Numbered from the stretch's first letter, positions 28,609 through 38,131 are shown. The stretch: DNA of 64,000 nt from Negativicoccus succinicivorans (GCF_014207605.1 NZ_JACHHI010000003.1:186001-250000), one strand, 5' to 3'. The notes: generated by a model from the letters alone, not told the origin. Numbers and translations are program-made.

Positions 28609-29190
28609 ATGAAACGAGGCTATATCCAGGTCTATACGGGAGACGGTAAAGGCAAAACCACCGCCGCGATCGGGCTTGCGATTCGCGCCGTCGGCGCCGG
28701 TCTGAAAGTCTGGCTGCTGCAGTTCATGAAGTCGGAATACTACAGCGAGCAGAAAATTTTGGACGGAATTTCACCGCTTCTCTATCGGGAGTCGCTGGGT
28801 AAGCCGTATTTCATCGCGCCGGAAGGAACGCTCACCGAAGAAACTAAAAAAGCGCTTACCGATGTCGTCGTGTTTCCGCCGGGAAATCCGCCCGCCGAAT
28901 ACGTCGAAGCGTGCCGCAACGGCGTGGAGATCGCCGCGCGAACGCTGGCGAAAGGCGAGTACGATGTCGTGATCTTGGATGAAATCAATGTCGCGTTGCA
29001 TTTCGGTTTGGTTACGCGCGAGGATTGCGAAGCGTTGATCGCCGCCAAGCCCGCCGGCACCGAACTTATTTTCACCGGTCGCAAAGCGCCGCAATGGTTA
29101 GTTGACCGCGCGGATCTGGTGACCGAAATGCGCAACGTGAAACATTACTATGACGCGGGTGTCGCGAATCGTCGCGGCATCGAAGACTGA
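28609..29190 (+). CDS. cobO: Corrinoid adenosyltransferase (CobO/BtuR family)
   Basis: 193 residues from the ATG at 28609 (a GTG at 28600 is also in frame but lies within the ribosome-binding region GAGGTGA). P-loop GYIQVYTGDGKGKTTAAIG at the N-terminus binds ATP; VVILDEINVALHFG is the Walker B-like motif. The enzyme transfers the 5'-deoxyadenosyl group of ATP to Co(I) corrinoids to form adenosylcobalamin, the cofactor needed by the class II ribonucleotide reductase at 47.2 kb. It follows the WYL gene directly, with no other B12 synthesis gene beside it. Slightly unusual: residues 48-90 are longer than in E. coli BtuR. Confidence 0.9.
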   Translation: MKRGYIQVYTGDGKGKTTAAIGLAIRAVGAGLKVWLLQFMKSEYYSEQKILDGISPLLYRESLGKPYFIAPEGTLTEETKKALTDVVVFPPGNPPAEYVEACRNGVEIAARTLAKGEYDVVILDEINVALHFGLVTREDCEALIAAKPAGTELIFTGRKAPQWLVDRADLVTEMRNVKHYYDAGVANRRGIED

Positions 29191-29204
29191 AGGAGTGGGG
29201 AAAG

Positions 29205-30113
29205 ATGGAAATAGTGACCACGATCCTTTGGGCGTTGCTTGCACTGATTATCCTCATTCTTGTCGTGTTGCTGATTTTTTTGTGGCAGCGCGTTCATTAT
29301 GAATTCGCCGTGCAGAAATATGAGGGCATGGCGACCCGCGTCAAAATCGATTGGGCGTGGGAGCTTTTAGCGGCGCAGGCGCGATATGACAGCGGCGCCG
29401 GACTTTTCTGGGAAGTGAAATGGCCGTTCGGCGGCATGAATTCGCACCCGGAATCTAAAGCGGAAGGCATCGAAGCGCGGGCCAAACAAATGGAAGAACA
29501 GGCCAAAGAAGGTAAACAACGGCGCAAAAAAGCAAACGAAGACGCGGAAGCGATTCGTCAAAAGGCGGCGGAGCGCGCCGAAGCCGCCAAAGCCGATGCC
29601 GATTACTACGCGGAAGAAGAACGGCTGCGTAAAAAAACGGATTCCGACGACGCCGCCGAATGGGATAGTCTGGAGCGTGAAGCCAAACGCCATCGCGAAC
29701 GGCAGGAAGCGCGTGACGAGGACGACAAAGCAAAGCCGCAACCGGGCGTAAAAGACTATCTCGGATTAGTCCGTTACGCCTTGGCGCAAGATATTTTACA
29801 ACCGCTGGCAACGTATCTTTCCCGTTTATGGGGACGAGCCAAACCGCGTTATGCGGAAGGCGAAGCGACGGTCGGGTTGGCGGATCCGTACACGCAAGGT
29901 CTTTTGATGGGCGCGATGTATGCATCGTTGCCCGCGCTGGCGTCGCGTACCGGATTTGTCTTCAACGAGGAAGTGATCGAAGGTCGCTTTCGCACCGGCG
30001 GCGGCATTCGACCGCTGGCTGTTGTTTGGGATTCACTGCGACTTGTCTGTGCGGCACCGGTCCGCAAGACCGCATGGTACTACTGGCGTCACGTCATCAA
30101 TAAGGAGGAATGA
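29205..30113 (+). CDS. DUF2953 membrane-anchored protein
   Basis: 302 residues. One N-terminal membrane helix (about 5-28), a basic/acidic coiled-coil segment rich in Glu, Lys and Ala (about 85-180), and a C-terminal DUF2953-like region (AEGEATVGLADPYTQGLLMGAMYA; RTGGGIRPLAVVWDSLRLV). In Firmicutes, DUF2953 genes are usually just upstream of ytfJ/gerW, as here, where they overlap by a few nucleotides. Function unknown. The long charged insert between helix and DUF domain is more extended than in Bacillus YtfI as I recall it. Confidence 0.8.
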   Translation: MEIVTTILWALLALIILILVVLLIFLWQRVHYEFAVQKYEGMATRVKIDWAWELLAAQARYDSGAGLFWEVKWPFGGMNSHPESKAEGIEARAKQMEEQAKEGKQRRKKANEDAEAIRQKAAERAEAAKADADYYAEEERLRKKTDSDDAAEWDSLEREAKRHRERQEARDEDDKAKPQPGVKDYLGLVRYALAQDILQPLATYLSRLWGRAKPRYAEGEATVGLADPYTQGLLMGAMYASLPALASRTGFVFNEEVIEGRFRTGGGIRPLAVVWDSLRLVCAAPVRKTAWYYWRHVINKEE

Positions 30114-30115
30114 CA

Positions 30116-30511
30116 ATGGAAACGAAGAAAACGAACGAACCGACGGTAACCTATACGAGTGACAAAATTGAGGCGCTGTTCCAGAGCTTCAAACACATGA
30201 TTTCGGTGGAAACCGTCGTTGGCGAAGCGGTACATATCGGAGACACCACGCTCGTGCCTTTTGTGGACGTGGCATTCGGTTTCGGTACCGGCGGCGCCGG
30301 AACGAAAGGCGACGGCGCTGGTGGCGGCGGCAAAATGACGCCGACCGCGATTTTGGTCATCAAAGGTGACCGCGTGGAACTTTTCTCCGTGAAAGACGGC
30401 AACAAGAGCGGCGCCTTTGAAAAATTGCTAAACATGGTGCCGGAAATTATCGACAAAATGCGCAAAGACAAATTTATTTACATTAAGGAAGACGAAGAAC
30501 TCCATCCTTGA
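30116..30511 (+). CDS. ytfJ: GerW/YtfJ family protein
   Basis: 131 residues from the ATG at 30116, seven nt after AAGGAGG; the ATG at 30110 is too close to that site. Contains SVETVVGEAVHIGDTTLVPFVDVAFGFGTGG, the conserved core of GerW, with a glycine-rich loop and IYIKEDEELHP at the end. In spore formers GerW is needed for germination; close relatives in non-sporulating Negativicutes have an unknown role. It is co-translated with the DUF2953 gene. No other sporulation gene was seen in this window. Confidence 0.88.
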   Translation: METKKTNEPTVTYTSDKIEALFQSFKHMISVETVVGEAVHIGDTTLVPFVDVAFGFGTGGAGTKGDGAGGGGKMTPTAILVIKGDRVELFSVKDGNKSGAFEKLLNMVPEIIDKMRKDKFIYIKEDEELHP

Positions 30512-30592
30512 GTTCTCACGCGCCCCTAATTTGCGCGCTGTATCTCGATACGCTACACTATACGCAAGGCATAATGCCAAAAGGAGGCACGA

Positions 30593-31003
30593 ATGAAACA
30601 AAAAATGATAGCGCTCGCGCTCACCGGAGTGTTCGCATGCGGCACGATGCTGACCGCGGCGGCAGCCGGTATCGGCTACGTGAATCAGCAGGCTCTGATG
30701 CAGGCGCATCCGCGCATGATGAAAGCCCAGTTGACGCTGAAAGCGGAAACGCAAAAACAGCAGCAGAAGTTTGACAAAGAAGTTGTCAAACTGAAAGACG
30801 ATAACGCGAAACGCGATCTCTACATGAAATTGCAGAGAGAATTATCGGAAAAAGAACAGGAACTGATAGGACCGATTATGCGGGATGTTCAAAAAGCGAT
30901 CGAAAAAACCCGTCAGGAAAAAGGCTTGGACGCCATTCTGGATCGTGACGCGGTAGTGGCCGGCGGCCAAGACGTGACCGTGGACGTGCAGAAAAAATTT
31001 TAA
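30593..31003 (+). CDS. OmpH/Skp-like periplasmic chaperone
   Basis: 136 residues. Cleavable signal peptide (about 1-25, ending AAAAG) followed by the OmpH core: GIGYVNQQALMQAHPRM, then a coiled coil (QTLKAETQKQQQKF...ELSEKEQELIG) and the C-terminal KGLDAILDRDAVVAGGQDVT. Skp/OmpH proteins escort outer-membrane proteins through the periplasm, so its presence fits a diderm cell. The protein is on the short side for Skp. It stands alone with its own ribosome-binding site (AAAGGAGGC) and terminator. Confidence 0.88.
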   Translation: MKQKMIALALTGVFACGTMLTAAAAGIGYVNQQALMQAHPRMMKAQLTLKAETQKQQQKFDKEVVKLKDDNAKRDLYMKLQRELSEKEQELIGPIMRDVQKAIEKTRQEKGLDAILDRDAVVAGGQDVTVDVQKKF

Positions 31004-31014
31004 GCCGTAACATA

Positions 31015-31042
31015 AAAAACACCTCATGCGAGGTGTTTTTTT
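31015..31042 (+). terminator. Terminator after OmpH-like gene
   Basis: AAAAACACCTC-ATGC-GAGGTGTTTTT hairpin with T7 tail. Confidence 0.88.
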
Positions 31043-31348
31043 GTGCCGCGAAAGGTTTACGGCAAGCGGCAACCTTTTCGCAACATAAAGAGTGATTGTC
31101 AGTCGGCGATGGGAAATTACCGCACGACGTGCGGATTCGGAAAAAATTTCTACACGCGTCGCTGTCAACTTGCGCGCGAGGAGTGGTAGAAAAATTTGGA
31201 GAAATTATAAGGTCGCAACAAAAAATTCGCGCATGGATTTCGCATCCGACTTTACATAAAAATGATCTGTGCTATACTGAACAACGGAGATAGTATTCGC
31301 TTGAAACTATACTCATTTTGACCCGTAGTTCATGCCCTTCGTAAGTAG

Positions 31349-31382
31349 TCATGGGCGCTTTTCGAGCGCGCATGATTTTTTT
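31349..31382 (+). terminator. Attenuator-like hairpin in the panD leader
   Basis: TCATG..GCGC pairs with GCGC..CATGA across a 7-nt loop, with a single G-G mismatch, then a T7 run. It lies in the untranslated leader 18 nt before panD. A GCCC at 31334-31337 can pair with GGGC at 31353-31356, giving a possible antiterminator. Confidence 0.6.
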
Positions 31383-31400
31383 ATTGCAAGGGGGGAACCA

Positions 31401-31793
31401 ATGACGATTTCCATGTTACAGGGAAAAATCCACCGGGCCACCGTAACCCAGGCGGAATTAGATTATGTAGGAAGCATTACGGTAGACAGTGCATTATTAG
31501 AAGCCGCCGGTATTCAAGAATACCAGGCAGTGCAGATCGTGGACGTGAATAACGGCCAACGTTTCAGCACGTATACCATTGCCGGTGAAGCCGGCAGCGG
31601 CGTGATTTGCTTAAACGGCGCAGCCGCCCGCTGCGTCAGCGTCGGGGATAAGATCATTATCATGGCGTACGCCGACCTCACACCCGAAGAGGCGTCACAG
31701 CACCGACCGACCGTCGTATTTGTAGAGGAAGACAACCGTATTCATCGCGTAACCGATTATGAACAGCACGGCAGGTTAAGCGACCAGGCATAG
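31401..31793 (+). CDS. panD: Aspartate 1-decarboxylase (proenzyme)
   Basis: 130 residues from the ATG at 31401 behind AAGGGGGGAA. Pyruvoyl enzyme that makes beta-alanine from aspartate for pantothenate. The self-processing site GS within YVGSITVD is present near residue 25. Typical later motif: [24 protein letters not shown]. First gene of panD-panC-BASS transporter. Slightly different from many homologues at the N-terminus ([18 protein letters not shown]), but all key residues are there. Confidence 0.96.
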   Translation: MTISMLQGKIHRATVTQAELDYVGSITVDSALLEAAGIQEYQAVQIVDVNNGQRFSTYTIAGEAGSGVICLNGAAARCVSVGDKIIIMAYADLTPEEASQHRPTVVFVEEDNRIHRVTDYEQHGRLSDQA

Positions 31794-31847
31794 GACTGCG
31801 GGGTCAAAAGAGGCTATCTTCCAATCTACTGAAAAGGACGGATATCC

Positions 31848-32699
31848 ATGCAAATTTGTACTACCGTTGCCGAGGTGCGCGCCTTAGTCGACGCCTGGCA
31901 CAAAGAGGGAAAAACCGTCGGTCTCGTGCCGACGATGGGCTTTCTGCATGAAGGCCATGAAAGTTTGATTCAAAAAGCGGTCGCGGAAAATGACTGCGTA
32001 GTCGTTTCCGATTTTGTCAATCCGACGCAGTTCGGACCGCAGGAAGATTTGGAAGCGTATCCGCGCGATTTCGCGCAGGATAAAGCGCGTTGTGAAAAAA
32101 ATGGCGCCGCGGCGATTTTTCATCCGACGCCGGAAGAGATGTACCACGATCCGGCGGCGTATGTCAATATCGAGGGATTGTCGTCGACATTGTGCGGCAA
32201 GTCGCGCCCGATTCATTTTCGCGGCGTGTGCACGGTCGTCAGCAAATTATTTAATATTGTCCGGCCGGAGCGGGCGTACTTTGGCGAGAAAGACGCCCAG
32301 CAATTAGCGATTATTCGCAAGATGGTCACGGATTTGAATTTTCCGGTGACGATTGTCGGTTGCCCGATCGTGCGCGAAGCGGACGGTTTGGCGAAATCGT
32401 CCCGCAACACGTATTTGAGCGCGGCGGAACGTCGCGCCGCGTTGTGCCTGTCGCAAGCGGTGAAAAAAGGTCAGCAAACGATCGCGCCGAAGATGACGGC
32501 GGCCGATGTATTGCAGCCGATGCGTGAGATTTTGGACAATGAACCGCTCGCCCGTGTGGATTATTTGGAAATGGTGGACGCGCAAACCATGCAGCCTGCA
32601 GATCGCGTTGACAGGGCTGTTTTGGTCGCGATGGCCGTGTATATCGGCAAAACGCGTCTCATTGATAATTTCTCGTTCGATCCGGCAGGTGCGCGATGA
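31848..32699 (+). CDS. panC: Pantothenate synthetase
   Basis: 283 residues. ATP-dependent condensation of pantoate with beta-alanine to give pantothenate. Motifs: LVPTMGFLHEGHESLI (HIGH-like nucleotide site), VVSDFVNPTQFGP, FGEKDAQQLAII and KSSRNTYLS (KMSKS-like). Spacing from panD is 54 nt. The stop overlaps the next gene (ATGA). panB and panE, which make pantoate, are not in this cluster. Confidence 0.97.
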   Translation: MQICTTVAEVRALVDAWHKEGKTVGLVPTMGFLHEGHESLIQKAVAENDCVVVSDFVNPTQFGPQEDLEAYPRDFAQDKARCEKNGAAAIFHPTPEEMYHDPAAYVNIEGLSSTLCGKSRPIHFRGVCTVVSKLFNIVRPERAYFGEKDAQQLAIIRKMVTDLNFPVTIVGCPIVREADGLAKSSRNTYLSAAERRAALCLSQAVKKGQQTIAPKMTAADVLQPMREILDNEPLARVDYLEMVDAQTMQPADRVDRAVLVAMAVYIGKTRLIDNFSFDPAGAR

Positions 32700-33673
32700 A
32701 AACGATCGTGAAGATCACCGGCGCGCTCACGCGCTACATCGGCGCCATCATCATCATTTTCACGGCGTGGGCCTTTTGGCAACCGGAATTATTCGGTTGG
32801 GCGGTACAGTATACCGCTTGGTTTTTAGGCGCGGCGATGTTCGGCATGGGGCTTTCCATTCACGCCGAAGATTTCGCCGTTGTGTTCGCCCGTCCGCGGG
32901 AAGTGCTTTTGGGCGTGGCGTTGCAGTATACGGTGATGCCGGTCGCCGCGTGGGCGTTGGCGGCCGGCTTGGGATTGCCGACGGACTTGGCGCTCGGCGT
33001 CATTTTGGTCGGTTGCTGCCCGGGCGGCACGGCGAGTAACGTCATTACGTACATCGCCGGCGGCGACGTCGCGCTTTCGGTCGGCATGACGATCGTCTCG
33101 ACGCTTTTGGCGCCGCTGGCCACGCCGTTCTTGGTGTTCGGTCTCGCCGGTGCGTGGGTCAATGTTTCGCTTTGGGCGATGATTATTTCCGTCGTCAAAG
33201 TGGTCTTGATTCCGGTCCTGCTCGGTCTTTTGCTGCACACGCTGTTCCGTTCCAAAATCAAACCGGTACAGGATGTTTTCCCGTTGGTTTCGGTCGCGGC
33301 GATCGTTTTCATCATCGCCGGTATCGTGGCGGTGAACCGCGAAAAAGTGTTGACGAGCGGTCTGATTGTGATCGGTTTAGTGGCGATTCACAACATGGTC
33401 GGTCTCGGCCTCGGCTACTTGGCCGCGCGGCAAGCGAAAGCGTCGTACGCCAAAACAACGGCGATCGCGATCGAAGTCGGCATGCAAAACAGCGGTCTTG
33501 CGATTGCGCTGGCGACGGCGAACTTCGCCGCCAATCCGTTGGCGACTTTGCCCGGCGCGATCTTCAGCGTTTGGCACAACATTTCCGGCTCGCTCTTTGC
33601 CAGCTATCGTCGTCGGGAAGAACCGGATACAGCAAAGGATTCGGTCGAACAGTTGCCCTGGGAAACAGAGTAA
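32696..33673 (+). CDS. BASS-family transporter, candidate pantoate/ketopantoate importer
   Basis: 325 residues, about ten membrane helices. Bile acid:sodium symporter fold, with GMGLSIHAEDFAVVF, GCCPGGTASNVITYIAGGD (first crossover motif) and EVGMQNSGLAIALA (second crossover motif). The family includes Salmonella PanS, which carries ketopantoate/pantoate-type precursors. Translational coupling to panC (4-nt overlap) in a cluster lacking panB makes that substrate attractive (inference). The sodium-binding crossover residues appear intact. The C-terminus is short and charged. Ends at a good terminator. Confidence 0.85.
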   Translation: MKTIVKITGALTRYIGAIIIIFTAWAFWQPELFGWAVQYTAWFLGAAMFGMGLSIHAEDFAVVFARPREVLLGVALQYTVMPVAAWALAAGLGLPTDLALGVILVGCCPGGTASNVITYIAGGDVALSVGMTIVSTLLAPLATPFLVFGLAGAWVNVSLWAMIISVVKVVLIPVLLGLLLHTLFRSKIKPVQDVFPLVSVAAIVFIIAGIVAVNREKVLTSGLIVIGLVAIHNMVGLGLGYLAARQAKASYAKTTAIAIEVGMQNSGLAIALATANFAANPLATLPGAIFSVWHNISGSLFASYRRREEPDTAKDSVEQLPWETE

Positions 33674-33680
33674 GCATATA

Positions 33681-33711
33681 AAAAAAGACTCTCCGCGGAG
33701 AGTCTTTTTTG
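33681..33711 (+). terminator. Terminator after pan cluster
   Basis: AAAAAAGACTCTCCG-CGGAGAGTCTTTTTT hairpin, bidirectional because the next gene converges. Confidence 0.9.
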
Positions 33712-33722
33712 TTGCGTCAAAT

Positions 33723-34109
33723 TCAGATAAACATCGGATACACGAAAATTTGAATCAAGCGCGCGATGCCGACGTAGATTGCGAACGCGGCGGCAATGTG
33801 CAGCACGTGAAATTTTTTATTTTGCGGCTGCGGGCGATCCGGCAGCCAAATCAGAAAAATCGCGTACGCGAGCGACAGAATCGGCACGAGCATGATGTAC
33901 ACGTATTCCACCGGCCGACCGACGCGACTGAGACGCATGCCGACGGCGAAGAAAAGAATTGCCACGCCGATGTTGCCGATGAGATTTAGGGGGAAGGATG
34001 TGGGGATAAGATCCATGAGCGTCATTGCGCCCATTACGACACCTGTGATAAGACCGCAGATATATGTCGTGCGGCCAAAGCCGTTTTGATAATCCGATTG
34101 GGTAGCCAT
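33723..34109 (-). CDS. Small four-helix membrane protein of unknown function
   Basis: 128 residues with about four hydrophobic segments (YICGLITGVVMGAMTLMDLI; GNIGVAILFFAVGMRL; IMLVPILSLAYAIFLIWL; AFAIYVGIARLIQIFVYP). No conserved motif recognised. It is encoded 20 nt downstream of the MFS gene on the same strand, so it may be co-transcribed. The ribosome-binding site is AAAGAGGTATAT. Could be a small permease subunit or an orphan; function cannot be stated. Confidence 0.7.
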   Translation of the reverse strand: MATQSDYQNGFGRTTYICGLITGVVMGAMTLMDLIPTSFPLNLIGNIGVAILFFAVGMRLSRVGRPVEYVYIMLVPILSLAYAIFLIWLPDRPQPQNKKFHVLHIAAAFAIYVGIARLIQIFVYPMFI

Positions 34110-34129
34110 ATATACCTCTTTTCAAAATA

Positions 34130-35287
34130 TCAGCGAGCGTCTTCGCCCACTTTGGTAAAATGCAACGCATGGTAGCCGCACAACGCGAGCAACAAGCACG
34201 CGCCGATAAAATACGACAGCAGCGGCGGCCAGCTTCCGTACATGCCGTACAACGCGCCCACGCCGACCGGTCCGATCGCCGCTAAAAGATACGCGATTGC
34301 CTGACCGACGCCGGAAAGGCGCGACGCGATCAGAGGGTTCGCGGCGCGTACCGCGAAGGCGAGCATGCACAGACTGAACGTGGCGCCGGCGGCCAGCGCG
34401 ATCCAAGTGATCGCCGCCGTCAGATATAACGGCGTTTGCGCGGCAAATACGAAATAAAAACCCGTAAGATATATCAGACCCGCCGCCGCGCCGTAGTGAC
34501 GGCGATAGCGCCCCTGCGCCAAAAGCGGCGTCAAAAGGGAAGCGGGCAAACTGATCAGCTGAAACAGAAACGAATAGTAACCGCCGAGCGCCATATCGTA
34601 ACCTTTCGCGACGACCCAATACGGCAACCACGTGACCAGCGAAAAATAGACCAGAGATTGCAAACCCATAAACAACGCGACCCACCACGCTGCATAGTGG
34701 GAAAAGACCGCGCGAATGGAAAGCTCTTTATGCGCACGCGCCGTCGGTCGCCGATTCGGTAATGAAAACCACAGTCCCGCGCCCACCACCGCCGTCGCCG
34801 CCCAGGAGGCGCACACGAGTTGCCAGCCGTAATGCGCGGCGAGCGGAATCACAATCGCATTGCTGACGGCATTCATACCGTTCATCGCGACGACAAAAAT
34901 ACCGGTCGCCAGCGCCGTATGCTCGGGATACCAAACTTTGGTGAGCGTCGGTAAAAGCACATTGCCGATCGCGACGCCCGCCGAAAGCAGCACGGTTCCG
35001 GCGAAGAGACCGGTGATGCCCGCGTACGAACGCAGGACAGCGCCTGCCGCCAACAACACCATCGCGCCGCCGAACAGTCGCGTCATGCCGCAACGGGGAA
35101 TCCAGTTGCCGACAAAAGGCGATACCGCCGCAAATACCAGCAGCGGCAGTGTCGTCAGCATCCCGATCGTCGCGTGCGACAGACCGAAGTGCGCCTGCAA
35201 CACCAGCAACAACGGCGTCAGCATCAAAAACGAAGCGCGTAAATGCAGCGTGCTCCAACCCAATACCACGCCATGTTGTAAATTCAT
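34130..35287 (-). CDS. MFS transporter, CynX/NimT-type
   Basis: 385 residues with 12 membrane helices. Start at 35287 (MNLQHGVVLGW) follows AAGGGGTGTAAA; a longer reading upstream would add 41 non-membrane residues. The first half shows LTPLLLVLQAHFGLSHATIGMLTTLP, and VSPFVGNWIPRCGMTRLFGG is the MFS signature loop between helices 2 and 3. The sequence resembles cyanate/nitroimidazole (CynX/NimT) transporters; the substrate is unknown. It is followed by the small membrane protein gene. Confidence 0.85.
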   Translation of the reverse strand: MNLQHGVVLGWSTLHLRASFLMLTPLLLVLQAHFGLSHATIGMLTTLPLLVFAAVSPFVGNWIPRCGMTRLFGGAMVLLAAGAVLRSYAGITGLFAGTVLLSAGVAIGNVLLPTLTKVWYPEHTALATGIFVVAMNGMNAVSNAIVIPLAAHYGWQLVCASWAATAVVGAGLWFSLPNRRPTARAHKELSIRAVFSHYAAWWVALFMGLQSLVYFSLVTWLPYWVVAKGYDMALGGYYSFLFQLISLPASLLTPLLAQGRYRRHYGAAAGLIYLTGFYFVFAAQTPLYLTAAITWIALAAGATFSLCMLAFAVRAANPLIASRLSGVGQAIAYLLAAIGPVGVGALYGMYGSWPPLLSYFIGACLLLALCGYHALHFTKVGEDAR

Positions 35288-35512
35288 TTTACACCCCTTA
35301 ATCGATACCTCTATCGTATAAAAGCGCGGGCATTCTGTCAAACATAGTGAAAGTCTCGCGATACAAGAATAAAAACTTGAATTTCCGTGGAATTTTTGCA
35401 AAATTTTCACATAGTTAAAAAATAGAAATAAATACGTTTAATAAAAATATTTTTTCCTCACAAATGTGCTATAATCAACATATATTCAATTTTTAGCGAG
35501 AAAGGGGTTTAT

Positions 35513-37963
35513 ATGGCAACAGAATGGCAACACGGCGCCATCGTACCCGTGGATATTGAAGAACAAATGCGCACCAGCTACATCGATTACGCGATGAGCG
35601 TTATCGTGATGCGCGCGCTGCCGGATGTCCGCGACGGTTTTAAACCGGTACACCGGCGCATTCTTTACGCGATGCATGAAGGCGGTCTCACCGCCAATAA
35701 ACCGTATCGTAAATCCGCGCGTGTCGTCGGTGACGTCTTAGGTAAATACCACCCGCACAGCGACTCGGCCGTTTACGATGCGACGGTGCGTTTGGCGCAG
35801 GATTTCTCGACGCGGTATCCGCTGGTTGACGGCCACGGCAACTTCGGTTCCGTCGACGGCGACTCACCGGCGGCGATGCGTTACACGGAAGTCCGCCTGG
35901 CCAAAATCGCGCAGGAAATGCTCGAAGATTTGGAAAAAAATACCGTCGACTTCATGCCGAACTACGACGAATCCTTGCAGGAACCGGTCGTTTTACCGTC
36001 GAAGATTCCGAACCTTTTGGTCAACGGTTCGTACGGTATCGCCGTCGGCATGGCGACGAACATTCCGCCGCACAACTTGGGGGAAGTGGTTGACGGTCTC
36101 TGCCTTTTGATCGACGATCCGAATACGCCGATCGAAACCTTGATGAAACACATCAAGGGACCGGACTTTCCGACCGGCGGTCTGATTCAGGGCCGCGAAG
36201 GCATTAAAAAAGCGTATACCACCGGCCGCGGCGCGATTAAAGTGCGCGCGCGCGTCGAAATCGAGGAGATGGCGAAAGGGAAAAACCGGATCGTCGTCAC
36301 CGAAATTCCGTACCAGGTCAACAAAGCGCGCGTCGTCGAAACGATCGCGAAACTCTCGCGCGACAAGATCTTGGACGGCATCACTGCTTTGCGCGATGAA
36401 TCCGACCGCAACGGCATGCGCATCGTCATTGAACTGCGCAGCGACATCGACCCGCAGATCATGCTGAACAACCTGTACAAACATACGCAGCTGCAGGAAA
36501 CATTCGGCGTGATTATGCTCGCTTTGGTCGACGGTCACCCGCGCGTCTTGACTTTGAAACAAATGCTCGAGTACTATCTCCTGCATCAAAAAGAAGTCAT
36601 CACCCGTCGCAGTCAGTACGAACTCGACCGCGCCCGCGCTCGCGAGCATATCGTTGAAGGCTTGTTGATCGCGCTCGATCATATCGACGCCATCATCAAA
36701 ACGATCCGCGCGTCCGAAACCGATGAGATCGCGAAAAACGCGTTGATGGAAAACTTCGGACTGTCTGAAAAACAATCGCTTGCGATTCTCGACATGCGCT
36801 TGCGTCGTTTGACCGGACTCGAACGTGAAAAACTCGAAGCGGAATATCAGGACTTGAAAGAACGGATTGAATACCTGCTCGGCCTTTTGGGTGACGAAGC
36901 CAAAGTCATGCAGGTCGTCAAAGAAGAACTGCTCGACGTCAAACAGCGATTCACGGACGAACGTCGCAGTGAAATTGTCCGCGATGAATCCGGTTTGGAC
37001 GATTTGGATCTGATCCCCGACGAACCGATGATCATCACGCTCACGCAGCAGGGTTATATTAAACGCATGCATGCGAATACCTACCGCACGCAGCGCAAAG
37101 GCGGCGCCGGCATCACGGGCATCAAGACAAAAGATGACGATTTTGTCACTAAAGTGCTCACGACATCGACGCACAACACGCTGCTCTTCTTTACCACCGC
37201 CGGTCGCGTTTACAAACTGGTCGCCAACGACATTCCGAAAGCGTCCACGCGTACCGCTCGCGGCACGCACCTCGTCAACTGCATTCCGGCGTTGGAGAAA
37301 GGGGAACAGGTCACCGAAATTTACGACATCTCGTCGTTCGCGAATTACGAATACCTGCTTATGGTCACTCGCCAAGGATTTGTCAAAAAGACGCTCCTTT
37401 CCGAATACACCAACGTGCGGCAGAGTGGCCTGATCGCCATCAACCTGCGCGACGGCGACGAACTCATCAAAGTCGTCACCACCACCGGCGATGATCACAT
37501 CATCATCGGCACCAAGACCGGCATGGCCATTGTCTTCTCCGAAGCCGATGTCAATCCGACCGGTCGCGCTTCGCTCGGCGTCATCGGCGTCCGCTTCAAA
37601 CAGGGCAGCCAAGATGAAGTCGTCGGCGCCGACGTCTTGACTTCAACTGATGAAGTCCTCACGCTCAGCAGTGACGCCTACGCCAAACGCAACAAAGCCA
37701 CCGCGTACAGCGTACAGCAACGCGGCGGCCAAGGCGCGCGCAACTTCAAGAAAGGCAGCACCGTTGTCGGACTTCTGACCGTCAAAGGCAACGAGGAAAT
37801 GCTCGTCATCACCGAAAGCGGCATCGTCATCCGCGTTCCGGTCGACTCCATCAGTCTGAAAAAAGGCAAGAACACCATCGGCGTCAAAGTCCAGCGCTTG
37901 GACGAAACCGATCGCATCGCCTCCGTCGCTCTCGCTCCCATGGAAGAAACGGAAGAAGACTGA
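35513..37963 (+). CDS. gyrA: DNA gyrase subunit A
   Basis: 816 residues. Breakage-reunion subunit of gyrase. Catalytic Tyr in [10 protein letters not shown]; GyrA-box-like QRKGGAG starts the C-terminal beta-pinwheel; a second QRGGQG is near the end. The quinolone-resistance region reads [10 protein letters not shown], with Ser at the position of the usual Gly (Gly81 in E. coli). The C-terminus is acidic (EETEED). It has a TATAAT at 35470-35475 and an AAAGGGGTTTAT ribosome-binding site, and is monocistronic with a strong terminator. It is separated from gyrB by 25 kb. Confidence 0.98.
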   Translation: MATEWQHGAIVPVDIEEQMRTSYIDYAMSVIVMRALPDVRDGFKPVHRRILYAMHEGGLTANKPYRKSARVVGDVLGKYHPHSDSAVYDATVRLAQDFSTRYPLVDGHGNFGSVDGDSPAAMRYTEVRLAKIAQEMLEDLEKNTVDFMPNYDESLQEPVVLPSKIPNLLVNGSYGIAVGMATNIPPHNLGEVVDGLCLLIDDPNTPIETLMKHIKGPDFPTGGLIQGREGIKKAYTTGRGAIKVRARVEIEEMAKGKNRIVVTEIPYQVNKARVVETIAKLSRDKILDGITALRDESDRNGMRIVIELRSDIDPQIMLNNLYKHTQLQETFGVIMLALVDGHPRVLTLKQMLEYYLLHQKEVITRRSQYELDRARAREHIVEGLLIALDHIDAIIKTIRASETDEIAKNALMENFGLSEKQSLAILDMRLRRLTGLEREKLEAEYQDLKERIEYLLGLLGDEAKVMQVVKEELLDVKQRFTDERRSEIVRDESGLDDLDLIPDEPMIITLTQQGYIKRMHANTYRTQRKGGAGITGIKTKDDDFVTKVLTTSTHNTLLFFTTAGRVYKLVANDIPKASTRTARGTHLVNCIPALEKGEQVTEIYDISSFANYEYLLMVTRQGFVKKTLLSEYTNVRQSGLIAINLRDGDELIKVVTTTGDDHIIIGTKTGMAIVFSEADVNPTGRASLGVIGVRFKQGSQDEVVGADVLTSTDEVLTLSSDAYAKRNKATAYSVQQRGGQGARNFKKGSTVVGLLTVKGNEEMLVITESGIVIRVPVDSISLKKGKNTIGVKVQRLDETDRIASVALAPMEETEED

Positions 37964-37978
37964 AAATAAATATGCAAT

Positions 37979-38005
37979 AAAAAAGCCCCCGCGGGGGCTT
38001 TTTTA
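37979..38005 (+). terminator. Terminator after gyrA
   Basis: AAAAAGCCCCCGCGGGGGCTTTTTT, a perfect palindrome with T-rich tail. Confidence 0.9.
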
Positions 38006-38131
38006 TTTTAGCAAACTTTTGCCGAATCTAAAAAATAACTTTACAATCTTAAATATATATCTTTCTAAAAGTCTATAATTCTAACATTCTATCATTCTTA
38101 AATGTTAGAATGTTAAGGTATTTAAGCAAAC

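Larger units (their letters stand above)
31004..31400 (+). promoter_or_regulatory. Gap with terminator, panD promoter and leader
   Basis: After a terminator at 31015-31042 there is no ORF with coding features. A promoter is visible: TTTACA at 31251-31256, 16-bp spacer, TATACT at 31273-31278. The leader that follows has a small hairpin (ATAGT/ACTAT near 31291) and an attenuator-like stem at 31349-31382. The part between 31043 and 31250 shows nothing else recognisable. Confidence 0.6.

Noticed and set aside
35993-37612. Long minus-strand ORF opposite gyrA (539 codons)
   Set aside because: Antisense shadow of a biased codon pattern; the gyrA frame has full family similarity.
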